Assembly: GCA_022385755.1 (NCBI GenBank)
Contig: MU278369.1
Location: forward strand, 36,550 to 100,549
Origin: Trametopsis cervina
Lineage: Eukaryota; Basidiomycota; Agaricomycetes; Polyporales; Irpicaceae
Length of the DNA: 64,000 nucleotides
Reading direction: 5' to 3'
Both the position numbers and the translations under genes were made by a program. The notes beneath the pieces were generated by a model, which saw only the letters and a program-made list of their open reading frames with translations, made no database searches and was not told the origin of the DNA. This document shows positions 25,257 through 34,964 of the stretch, one piece after another (position 1 is the stretch's first letter; the number at the start of each line of letters is the position of its first letter).

Positions 25257-25560
25257 GGAGCGCAACGCTGCTGTACTCGCCCCGGGACAGCCAGGCGCGG
25301 AGACCACAAAGCCCAAAACATACCGGGTCAACCCTTTTGTAGTCATGATGTGGTTTAATTCTCGTGATGTATTTGCAGTTCCACGTTCACGATACTGCCC
25401 CGCTATGCCCTGCGCTGTCCCCTCCATGCGCGAAGCAACACACCAGCAAATTCCTCGTTGCCGAATTTCCACCATGTCCCTACAAACTTGGGAGGTTTCG
25501 ATTTCACGCCACAGCCATGAACGCAGACCCGAGGACTCCATGCGTACACCGTTAAGCCGG

Positions 25561-25790
25561 AGCATCGGGAAATGATAACGGCTAGACCTAAGTAGAACTA
25601 CGTAGATTTGAGTTTACCTGTAAGATCAAGGTTTTCCGCTCACATGTCCACAGTTGACGGCCACTGCAAAAGGTTCTCAACTGTAGCGTAGATTGGGCTA
25701 CCTATTCAAGTGACGCCTTCGAGGGAATATGTAGATCAAATCGAGCGCGTCAGTTAATACGTGTTCTTTTCATAATTATTTCCTCGATGC
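25561..25790 (-). repeat. Complete right arm of inverted repeat
   Basis: Contiguous counterpart of the two separated left arm pieces. The inner part (25561-25640) and outer part (25641-25790) adjoin without a gap, which shows the original arm structure. Confidence 0.72.
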
Positions 25791-25967
25791 AAATGCACCT
25801 CTGACGTTGTGAATTCGTAGAGTACAATGCATGTAGGCTAATGGCTGACCGAAATGAGAATGGTGCATTATTTATGGATATGTATCGCACAAAATAGCGG
25901 ATAAGTAAAGGGTACAAAGCCCAGATCTACAAGCGGAGAAAGCGTCAGAGGCTGTAGTCATAGACGT

Positions 25968-28900
25968 TCAGCTGGATTCCCGCTCTCGTAGCATCTTTGC
26001 GACACAGTCAACGGCGTCCTGACTCTCCAGCGTGAGCTTGTCGGATAAGGTCGAGGCACGCTTGTATACAATCCTAGCCATTTGCTCCGAGAGCGTAATG
26101 ACATCGCGCGCGTTGCCCCACGACGGTAGGCGAGCTAGTCGGCCGAGCAGCACTACTAGTCGCTGATAGTCTCCCGACGAGGGTACCTCGAGAGCGCGAC
26201 AGCGAATCCCTTCCTTCTCGAGCGTCTTCTTGAGGATATCCAGACAGTGCTGAGGGCTCATGTTCTCGAATGTAATGGTCTCCGGGAAGCGACTCGACAA
26301 CCCACGGTTCATCGCCATGAGCTGGTTCATCTCCTCATCATATCCCGCGAGGATGACGATCAGGTTTCTTGCGAACGGGTCTTGGGTAAGTATATAGACA
26401 AGTTCCTCTATGGCTTCCTTGGCAAAATGGCTTTCGCTGAGTCGATACGCCTCGTCGATGAATAGAACCTTTCCCAGTGCGCGGTCACAGACCTGTCGCG
26501 TCTTGTGTCCTGTTTGTCCTACGTAGTCGGCAACAAGGTCAGACGCGGAGCATTCAATGACTTCAGGCGAAGACAAGAGACCCATGTCGTAGTAGACCTG
26601 TCCCATCTTCCGCGCAATGGTCGTCTTCCCGGTGCCTGTAGGATATTGAGCATCCAGAGAAACAGAACCATGTCAGCATATCATACCTGGAGGACCCTTG
26701 AACTGGAAAGTGGTAGGAACAAGCCGCCGAGGGTCTTGACCTTTCTGCTTCAAGATCCGCGCAATATTCTGCCACTCGAGAAACCTCTCCATGATCTTTT
26801 CGCATCCCGTGAGGTCCGCAAATTGCTTTTGCAGATTCTCCTCGGGATGAGCCCAACGATCGTAGTTGGGGTCAAAGTCCATAGGTTGAAAGATGATGTC
26901 AAGTCCCCTTTGTGCTTCGAGTAGAGCTGCTTGTCTCGAGTGATAGTTGCTCTTTGCAATCGCGAGAAGGTTCTCTACTTCGCCACCATTACCAAAGTTG
27001 GGACGGTTACGTGCACGACCTAGGACTTCTATCGCAACGTGTTTCGCATCGTCAGTCGCACCAAGATCTTGCTGCTTCAGCTTCAGATTGAGGATTTCTA
27101 GGAGCTCGGAGTCCGAGAAATCCTCGAAGCGGAAGGCGTCTTCAATAGCAAACCGCCGTGACAAACCCGGATTGACGTTCTGCGTATACTCAGTACAGAA
27201 TCAAGATCGAAAGGTCGCATTGGCTCACTTGAAACATCTCTCGCATCTGAGGTTCGTACCCCAATAGGAGAACACAGCGGTCATCGCCAGGCACGCTCTG
27301 AACCTCTGCCACTATAGTATCGATGACTGCATCCTTGTACGGGTCATTCCTCTTGCCGCCGCCTGGTACACCGCTATATAACATGTAGGCCTAAACAGCA
27401 AGGTTAGAAACAGGTTCCAGTCACTCAAATGAGTGAATCCTGACTTCATCGATTACCAGAACCTTTCCGACTGTGGACGCCAGTATGGCTTTGGTCTTGC
27501 TCTCCGATTCACCAAGCACACTTCCTATGAAATCCGCCGGGTTCTTGACGACGACTAGCATTGACGTAAGCACCAACGACAGTCTCCGGGCCATGAAGTA
27601 CTTGCCTTCGCCATTCGTCAACAAACCGATATCAGCAAGCACCTGCCCATACAACTTGGCAACGGTGGTTTTGCCTGTTCCGGGGTTTCCCAAGAAGACT
27701 CGGTTAAGGGACATCTGAACTGGTTTCTTCTCATTCAGCTCCCTCCTGTAGTTGTCAAGAACGATGTCGACCAAGTCCTGGGCCGATTTCTTGACAGCCT
27801 GGAGCCCGATCAGAGCCTTAAGTTCGGTCCATGCACTGCACTCGTATACAGCTCTTGAGGGATCAGGGCCGATGAGATCCTCCTTCACGAACAAGAGATA
27901 GTCCAGCTTCTTCCCTGTGCGACGTTGTTCGGTGAGACGGGCGGCCTGCCGCTCAGCAATGATGGACAGTAAGTTCTGCAAATCCCTCGCATTTCCGAAT
28001 CCTTCTCGACCACGCCTACGCCCCAGACGCTGCACGGCGATACGCATATATAGACCGCGCATCCCACCCTCAATCTTCATCTTCCCGTGATATTTATCGC
28101 GAATGCATCTCTCGAGCATGAGGCGTAACTCGTCATCGGAGAAGTCGTCAAATCGTAGACGGTATGGGACACGACTGCTGAGACCGGAGTCGTGCTGGAG
28201 AAAGTTATCCATCTGACTATTGTAGCCGGCAAAAATGAAAACGAGCTTGTCCACATTGTTCTCCATCTCCGCCAGGAGGAATTGTAGTACGTGTGCTCCA
28301 AGAGGGTTGCCAGATTCGGTGAGCTGATAGGCTTCGTCGATAAAGATGACACCACCGCCGGCATTGAGGACTAGTTTAATTTTCTTCTTGATGCCGGGAA
28401 TGCCTTCATTCGCCAACCGTGAACCAGTTGTCTCAATGAACTTCTTGCCACGAACCGCACGCACGGACGTTAGAAACTTAGCGTAAAGACGTGCAACAGT
28501 TGTCTTGCCTGGAGATACGATGTGGATACAGGCCGAGGTCTACGTGCAATACACTCACCAGTGCCAGGATTGCCAAGCAGCGCAATGTTAAATCGTGCTT
28601 CCCGCAGCGATGTCTCTTGGCGTTTGCTGATATGGATTTTCGCATGGATGCGAAGGATCTCAGCCTTCACCTTTTCGATTCCGGTCAAAGCCATGATCGC
28701 GTCAATGGTGTCGTTGGATGCGCCGTCCTCATCCTTCCGGCGTTGCCATTCAGCCTCAGAGGGAGATACTGTCTTCGTCGGTATCGAGTCTGCCGGTTCG
28801 CGTACGGATGGATCATCTTCGTCCCCACCGGCGGTATCCGGTTCAAAATTCGAAGGACGGTCTAAAACACGACTTGTTGGAACAGGACTCGGTGGAGAAG

Positions 28901-29107
28901 AGTTCGGGATTGTAGAAGGCACGGAAGATTTTGTAGCCAACATAGCCGCTCTGAACCGGTCGCTATAGTCAGCAGTCTTACTAATGATGGACGCAAAGGT
29001 GCTTACCTCTGAATGATTGGGAAATTGTCGAAAAGCTTTAAAAGCCTTTCTCGTATGCCAATCGTCCTAATCTGGGACGTTTCCCCTGGTTTCATTCCTG
29101 TGATCAT
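25968..29107 (-). CDS. Helicase-less triple-AAA paralog, copy 3
   Basis: Seven exons (29107-29007, 28962-28559, 28508-27606, 27554-27445, 27390-27229, 27179-26687, 26635-25968) join in frame to 946 residues. All three CbbX-like AAA+ modules keep Walker A (GNPGTGKTT twice, then GPPGTGKTT) and Walker B (IFIDEAYQL, VLVIDEAYML, VLFIDEAYRL), so this copy looks ATPase-competent. The first exon encodes MITGMKPGETSQIRTIGIRE, related to the first exon of copy 2 and absent from the long gene; an internal in-frame ATG at 29095 is an alternative start. The protein ends at MLRERESS, without the coiled-coil tail. The intron at 27605-27555 starts with GC rather than GT; its 51 nt can also be read through in frame. 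Sequence is a mosaic of copy 1-like and copy 2-like stretches. Confidence 0.82.
26557..26945. repeat. 389-bp tract identical to 18921-19309
   Basis: Second member of the identical pair, covering the end of exon 6, the whole intron and the start of exon 7 of copy 3. To the right of this tract, copy 3 resembles copy 1 (10930-11150) more than copy 2. Confidence 0.9.
27555..27605 (-). other. GC-AG intron (or exonised intron) in copy 3
   Basis: The homologous introns in copies 1 (11576-11526) and 2 (19977-19927) start GTAAGT; here the donor is GCAAGT. The length (51 nt) is a multiple of three and there is no stop, so retention would insert 17 residues in the second AAA module. Confidence 0.6.
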
Positions 29108-30044
29108 CGTAGGCTGACTGACGGTGTACAAGCAGCTGAAAACGCGGCAGGGGTTGGAAGAAGATAAAACGTGGTGAAAGGGTAAGGGGGTGGTTTTGAG
29201 AGGATCGGGACTTGGTGGTACCCCTACTTATACCTGCTGCAGCGGTAAATACTGTCGGTATCACACACAGACACACCCCGCAGGTCAGGTAGAGAAGGCA
29301 CTCAAGGCTCCGCGGGATCTGGACTCATCAATGCGGACCCCTTGCCGTACGAGCGAGGCGACTGCTCTGCTCCGCGTGGTTTCACGAATGAATCCACTGA
29401 TAATGGGATAATGGAAGGCAACCCTCACAAGCACTGCTCCGGCGGGCGAAAAATGAAGGCCTCTATGCATACTCCAGGCTAGAGGATGCCCGCTGGCTCC
29501 GTCTGGAAGAAGTTCGTATTCGTATGTACTGGTCTGCACGATAAGACCACTGTCCTATCCGATGGGTCTGGTACACATGTGCCCGCGATATGCGTATACA
29601 TCATGTCCCTCTTTCCCGAGTGGTCCTTTGCCAATCGATGGGGGCACTGCCCACAAACTCTCCTCGAGCAGCTCAGCAGCTGTGGTGGTCAGTGGGCGTT
29701 GCCAATAGCCAGTGTTCAAAACGTTCTCCTTGCAATCCACCCACCGGACGAGAGGAATTCAGTCGTTAACTCATAGCCACGATAGTAGATGAGATTAAAT
29801 TGAGAAGGAGCTGAGTACAAATTGGTCCCAAACAGCAATGGGCCAGCCGTCGCCACCGAAGACCCTTCATATGCGTGGCAGTCATCTCCGTGTTGGCAAG
29901 GACAGTGAATCATTTTCTCGGTGCATTGAGTGGGAGCTCATTAAACGCACGGCCACTGCAGAGACCCTTACGTTACCTTACCAATCTGCTGGGTTGCTCC
30001 AGGAAAGATTTTGCAGCAGTGCATTGTCTTGAAGGACATCGGGG
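29108..30044. other. Promoter of copy 3 and spacer, no supported gene
   Basis: The block GGTTGGAAGAAGATAAAA (29152-29169) matches the promoter of copy 2. The rest holds short open frames on both strands without domains or coherent splicing. Resemblance to the anoctamin gene begins only at about 30045. Confidence 0.5.
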
Positions 30045-31122
30045 CGCAGTTCATCGAGCGCCGCCGTCTCGTCGTCCGTGATTGTTGTAGCGCGTGACCA
30101 GCGTGGCAACCGCGCGCATGACTTACACCACGCCAAACTCAAGGAACGTTGACAATCTGGTTCACAGAGCTGTTCATAGCCCGGGATGGCGAACATCCGG
30201 TCCTGTAACCTCAAGGTGTCGAGCCTACTTACCTCACGCACGCTGTCTGCCTCCCAGACCTGGTGGTGGTACTCGTACAGCTTGCCCGTGTCCGGCGGGC
30301 CTGGCGTGGGCGTTGCGATCACTGAGCTTGCCCATCCGACGGTGGCATGTACGTCACGGAGAAACAGGCACGCCCGCACGAATATCATTGAGTGCTCGCT
30401 GAACGGGATACACGAACGCGGAGAGCGACTGGCGGAAGGTTAGTGTCAGTACACGATGATAGGCAAGAAGACGGTAATGGTCACTCACCGAAAACTTGCT
30501 GGCGGGACCCATGTAGAGGTGCATGACGAACACTTCAAGACAAAGATGTTGGACAGGAGTGTAACGAGCATCGTGCCGAGCAGGAGGACAACGGGCATGC
30601 CTGCGAGGATCCGAGTTCTCTGCGTCACCACGCGATCTGGTACTGCGCCCTGCACTTCTCGACACTGAACCAGCTGCGCGTGCCATAGCGCACGAAGAGC
30701 ATACGCTCCTGAACCCACCACCACTTAATGAACATGATTGGCCAGAGCAGGAGGAACGGCGAGTAGAGCAGCGAGCGCGGTGTGCCAAGAAATAAGAAAG
30801 CGACGCCTGGGTGGAGATGAAGATGAGGAATTTTGTATATGACGACAGGAGTACAGATACAAGCAACCGCCTCGTCGAACTGCCCGCGCACACAAACACG
30901 CACCTGTCAGAGATGAAAGCGTTAGTGACCGAAAGGGCAGTGAGGGACGCACCAGGCTCTTGACGCGCTCGATACCGACGAGCCCGAGCGGTAGGTCGTC
31001 TACACACGAAGCTATGTCTCAAGGCGTATTGCGCAGGGCTACGCGGCTCAACGTGGCCATAGACGAGCGAGCCAGGTGCGATGCTGGCGCCGTCCTGGGC
31101 CGTCGTGACCTGGGCGGAATCT
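30045..31122 (-). pseudogene. Broken anoctamin/Ist2-like copy
   Basis: On the minus strand this stretch follows exons 2 to 4 of the anoctamin-like gene (about 6790-8100) with frameshifts and stops. Recognisable pieces include LGLVGIERVKSL, QERMLFVRYGTRSWFSVEKC, VVLLLGTMLVTLLSNIFV and WASSVIATPTPGPPDTGK. The N-terminus, first exon and C-terminal half are missing. Intron positions are preserved as sequence, so it arose by DNA duplication, not retrotransposition. It lies inverted relative to the intact gene. Confidence 0.85.
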
Positions 31123-31192
31123 TTGACATTCATGAGATTGCGGAATGCCCGGGCCGCCCGCCACTAATCCATATATCCATCAAGTAGGTATC
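31123..31192 (-). pseudogene. Shard of the helicase gene fused to the anoctamin relic
   Basis: Minus-strand residues SDTYLMDIWISGGRPG and, in a shifted register, NVKDS match TDTYLIDAWIGGHDPG and NVKDS of the full helicase gene (about 14785-14860). The piece joins the anoctamin relic directly at about 31123, marking a deletion or rearrangement junction. Confidence 0.75.
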
Positions 31193-31296
31193 GGAGAGAT
31201 CTGTTGTATTTGCAGGCAAATGCATGTTGTAGGCGAGTAGATGGGGGCGAGGGCAGTATGCTCCGTATTTCTTCGGCCAGGTCCTCTTTAAAGCAT

Positions 31297-31420
31297 TTGG
31301 GAAAACGTCCACCCCCTAGCTTTGGGAAAACGTGCCTTCTTGCGAGCAAAACATGCGCCTTCCCGTAAGCAAACATGCCCCCTGCCAGCAAACATGCGTC
31401 TTTCGCCAAGTTAACATGTG
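31297..31420. repeat. Short imperfect tandem repeats in the synthase upstream region
   Basis: TTTGGGAAAACGT occurs twice (about 31298 and 31322). A unit containing AGCAAACATGC or AGCAAAACATGC occurs three times with spacing of about 24-27 bases. These are not present in the paralogous region near 17000-17100. Confidence 0.65.
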
Positions 31421-31692
31421 GCTTTATGCGATCAGACACCTGAACCTACTGAGTCCTCGAGGGTTCATCGCCTGTGTACAAACCTTACACAGCAGATGAG
31501 CGACCATCTGCCATTATGTGGCCGACACAGTAGGCCCACAACGGTCGTCTATTTGCGTGGGCGGGGTCAAGGGGGAGGCGAGAAAAGTTGGACCATCGCT
31601 GGTGCAATAGCGAGAGTACGCATGGGTCAGAATCAAAACGTTTGGGCCACGTGACTGATTCATCGCTCGCCGGCGATCTCCACAAATGGAAT

Positions 31693-31699
31693 TGAGTCA
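31693..31699. promoter_or_regulatory. General amino-acid control element TGAGTCA
   Basis: Perfect match to the Gcn4/CPC1/CpcA consensus, 76 bases before the synthase ATG. Arginine biosynthetic genes are classic targets of this regulator in fungi, so cross-pathway control is a reasonable inference. Confidence 0.65.
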
Positions 31700-31774
31700 G
31701 TCCAGAAAGCAGCACTGAAGTTTTGAGAACGCTCTTTTATCCTACTCACCATCTCCCGCTATTGCCCCAGGACA

Positions 31775-33497
31775 ATGTCTGAGTCCAAAGGCCGTGTTTT
31801 GCTTGCTTACTCTGGAGGCTTAGGTGCGTTACGCTGTATGTCATTGCGTACATGTTGCTGATCTGCGATCATAGATACCTCATGTATCCTGGCATGGCTC
31901 ATCGAGGAGGGATATGAAGTGATCGCCTTCATGGCCGATGTCGGCCAGGAAGAGGTCCGTACCATGCTATTTTTTACTGATGCATCGTGATCCTGAAACG
32001 CAGTTTTGTTCGTCCGCAGGACTTCGAGGCTGCTCGTAAGAAGGCACTGGCTGTCGGCGCAAAGAAATTCTACCTCGAGGCACGCGAGCATATCGGCAGC
32101 ACGTTCAATCTTGACTGACGATGTGTTTTTGCAGGATCTCAAGCGCGAGTTTATTACGGAGCTCATCTACCCTGCTGTTCAGGCAAACGCTATCTATGAG
32201 GTGAGTGGAGCATGTAGAGCGCGCTCTGGTTTTACTGATCACCTTGTCGTAGAATGTGTACCTGCTCGGTACATCTCTTGCTCGTCCCGTCATCGCTCGT
32301 GGCATGATGGATATTGCAGATCGCGAGGGTTGCGAGTAAGTACACTCTGGATCACCTGTGGAATATTTTTGACCAAATTCCAGCTATGTCTCGCATGGAT
32401 GCACAGGCAAGGGCAACGACCAAGTTCGCTTCGAACTCGCTTTCTATGGTCTTAAGCCTGACATCAAGGTCATCGCTCCATGGCGAATTCCTGGTCGGTA
32501 CCTCTCGCCAGATTTTCTACATCGTTCTCACATTAGCTTTATAACACTCCAGAATTCTACCACCGCTTTGCCGGTCGTCAGGCTCTACTTCAATACGCTG
32601 CAGAAAAACAAATACCCGTAGCGCAAACAGCTGCCAAGCCTTGGTCCACCGATGAGAACTTGTTCCACATTTCCTACGAGGCTGGTATCCTTGAAGACCC
32701 CGATACTACCCCTCCTGCAGACATGTGGAAACTAACCACTGCTCCAGAAGATGCTCCCACTACACCGGAGCGGATTTCCATCGAATTCAAAGCGGGCCTG
32801 CCGGTAAAAGTCACCGTTCCCGCAGAAGACAAGACATACACCGATCCTGTCGACGTCTTCCTCGCTCTCAATACGCTTGCCCGGAAACATGGTATTGGTC
32901 GCATCGATATTGTCGAGAACCGCTTCATCGGCGTAAAGTCTCGAGGATGCTACGAGTCCCCTGCGGCGACAATCCTGCGTGTGGCGCACATGGACATTGA
33001 GGGCTTGACTCTTGACAGGAACGTCCGCGCACTTCGTGATCAGTTCGTCACAATCGAGCTCAGCAGGATCCTGTACAACGGTCATTGGTTCACCCCTGAG
33101 CGCGAGTTCGTTCTGAGCGCTATCCCGGCCAGTCAGCGAACTGTCAATGGTGTCGTCCGCCTGAAGTTGTACAAGGGCAACGTCGTCGTCGAGGGCCGTT
33201 TGTCGGACGAGGTATATCTCATCTATTGTTCACTTTCCCCCAATCTAATTCAGCTGTACACAGGGTCTCTACGACGAGAAGCAGTCCTCTATGGACGAGC
33301 TCGGTGGATTCGAGCCCACCGACACCACTGGATTCATTCAGATCGAGTCCATCCGCATCAAAAAGTCAGTTGGCCCTATGTCTGTGTCTCTAATTTGCTG
33401 ACCATGTCTGGTTATCGTGCACAGATGGGCCCAGGCCAATATCCGCAAAGGTCAGGCAGGTACCGCGCCTAAGGATGTCTACGGCATCCGTACTTAG
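31775..33497 (+). CDS. ARG1: Argininosuccinate synthase
   Basis: Catalyses ATP-dependent condensation of citrulline and aspartate in arginine biosynthesis. Nine exons: 31775-31823, 31875-31954, 32020-32079, 32135-32200, 32253-32335, 32384-32493, 32553-33211, 33264-33364, 33425-33497. The N-terminus has the pyrophosphatase-type P-loop [12 protein letters not shown]. Further family blocks are [57 protein letters not shown] and [17 protein letters not shown]. It is complete, at the usual length of about 420 residues. The intron at 32080-32134 has a GC donor; without it a TGA is read at once. The upstream region carries TGAGTCA and is itself a duplicated segment. Confidence 0.96.
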
Positions 33498-33878
33498 AGA
33501 GACTCGATGGTTTAATGGATGTTTCGATAGAAAATAGCCGTTGTTGTTGTAAGTGCTGCTGTAACATAGGATAATAAACCATATTTGTTTGGATCTGAAT
33601 ATCCTTACGCGATTAGGAGAGAACAGATCAAGGTTATATGCGGCGCTAATCTTATCTGAACTGCCTTATAAGGCTAACCATGACATCCATTACATCCGCT
33701 CCACCATGACCGCCGCAAGCGGATGCACTCCATCCAGACGCCACTTGCCAAGGTCATCCTCATGCATAAAACCCCAGGGCAGCCTCATATGATTGCCCCA
33801 ATCTTTCTCCCTCCATAATCTTCTCTGCGAGAGAATATCCTGACTGTGCTCCGAAATCAGTTCAACGCAGAGCACAAC

Positions 33879-34409
33879 ATGTCCGCACTATCGTCAACAG
33901 CCATGCGCGTGGCAACAATCGTGCTGACTCTCAGCACTCTTATCACTCCCGCCCTTGGGCAATTTTCAAACCCGCGATACGGCCGTCGACGACGTCTAGC
34001 TGGAGGCGTCATCGCAGGGATCGTAGTTGGTACGTCAACTTCTATATGAACTACCGCAGTGGCTCACGGTATCCCTTCTCTAGCTGCGATTGCAGGCTTG
34101 CTATTCTGCATGCTGATCTGCCTCGCGTGCCGCCGTCGCCGCCGCCAACTTCCTATCCTCCCCTCCGCAATGGGTCCCGGGTACTTCCGTACATCTGGCC
34201 CTGGCCCTCGCCCTATGCAACAGACCGGAAACATGGGAAACATGAATTATCAGCCGCCGCAGGGCCCACCACCGACGTACCAAGGTGGAGGTGTAAAGCG
34301 AGGTCTGTTCGGTGGTATGAAGGGCAACGGTGCTGCAAACGGTATGGCAATGCCACAGCCGCAAACAGGTGGTTATGCTCCTCCGCCGGGGGCCCCGCCG
34401 AGAGCGTGA
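33879..34409 (+). CDS. Small single-pass membrane protein with proline-rich tail
   Basis: Two exons (33879-34029 and 34084-34409), 158 residues. Residues 1-28 look like a signal peptide ending ITPALGQ. A transmembrane segment (about 41-63, AGGVIAGIVVAAIAGLLFC) is bracketed by Arg clusters RRRR and RRRRR. The tail is rich in Pro, Gly, Gln and Met and ends PPPGAPPRA. I do not recognise a family. The layout (secretory signal, one membrane pass, disordered cytosolic tail) recalls small fungal cell-surface or ER membrane proteins. The ATG chosen begins the signal-like segment. Confidence 0.7.
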
Positions 34410-34964
34410 TTCATGCTATGGTCAGTCACCATTTATTACAGACCGGAAGGATATGACACTTACTTTCTGCTTACAGACGCTTTTTTTTTGTCAATATACT
34501 CCACCCCTTATCATTCCAGCACACGACACGAAACGATACCCTATGATGTAAAATGGACAAACCTCAGCTCTGTACACAATCTGTAATACATACCTTACTG
34601 CTGCCTTATATTGAAAACCTTGTAGTTCTAATGATTCCCATACACGATCATAAACCTCATGTCGTCCGAGTCGTGCGAGCCGGGCATCGTCACAGTGATA
34701 ACAGCTCACATTGCATATGGCTGAACTTACAGAAGATTGGGATGCTCGTCGAGAATGCCGCATTATCTTTTCGAGAATGATCGTTCCACAAACCTGGCTC
34801 AAAGAGCAGTACTTCATTAAATATATATCAAACCGACGACAATGATTAAACTACATCGCCACTTCATAGCATGTTCTCACATCAGCAAACAAGCAATTGC
34901 CCCCTTCTGGTTCCCAGTATCACCATTCCAGTGGCCTCTGAGAGCGCACAGTGCGTCATATCAT
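34410..34964. other. Convergent 3' spacer, no gene
   Basis: A/T-richer DNA between the small membrane protein gene (+) and the F-box gene (-), including a run of T at 34487-34494. Short open frames show no domain. Confidence 0.5.

Larger units (their letters stand above)
24014..25790. mobile_element. Inverted-repeat element (MITE/foldback-like) with split left arm
   Basis: The right arm 25561-25790 (about 230 bp) finds its reverse complement in two pieces on the left: 24014-24162 pairs with 25641-25790, and 25178-25256 pairs with 25561-25640. The two left pieces would be contiguous but for about 1 kb (24163-25177). The loop (25257-25560) has no recognisable coding content. Arms diverge by roughly one base in eight by eye. 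No target-site duplication or transposase was found, so the class is uncertain; a non-autonomous DNA element is the simplest reading. Confidence 0.55.
31230..31765 (+). promoter_or_regulatory. Argininosuccinate synthase upstream region, duplicated at 16950-17455
   Basis: Aligned blocks run in the same order in both copies up to CTCTTTTATCCTACTCACC, just before the synthase start. The region contains the TGAGTCA element and, in this copy only, short tandem repeats at 31297-31420. Confidence 0.75.

Noticed and set aside
18113..29107. Idea that AAA copies 2 and 3 are allelic haplotypes mis-assembled in tandem
   Set aside because: Outside the identical tract they differ in many residues, in tail length, first-exon splice site and a GC donor, which is more than expected for alleles.
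30045..31122. Treating the anoctamin relic as a functional gene
   Set aside because: Frameshifts and stops interrupt it, and both ends of the protein are missing.
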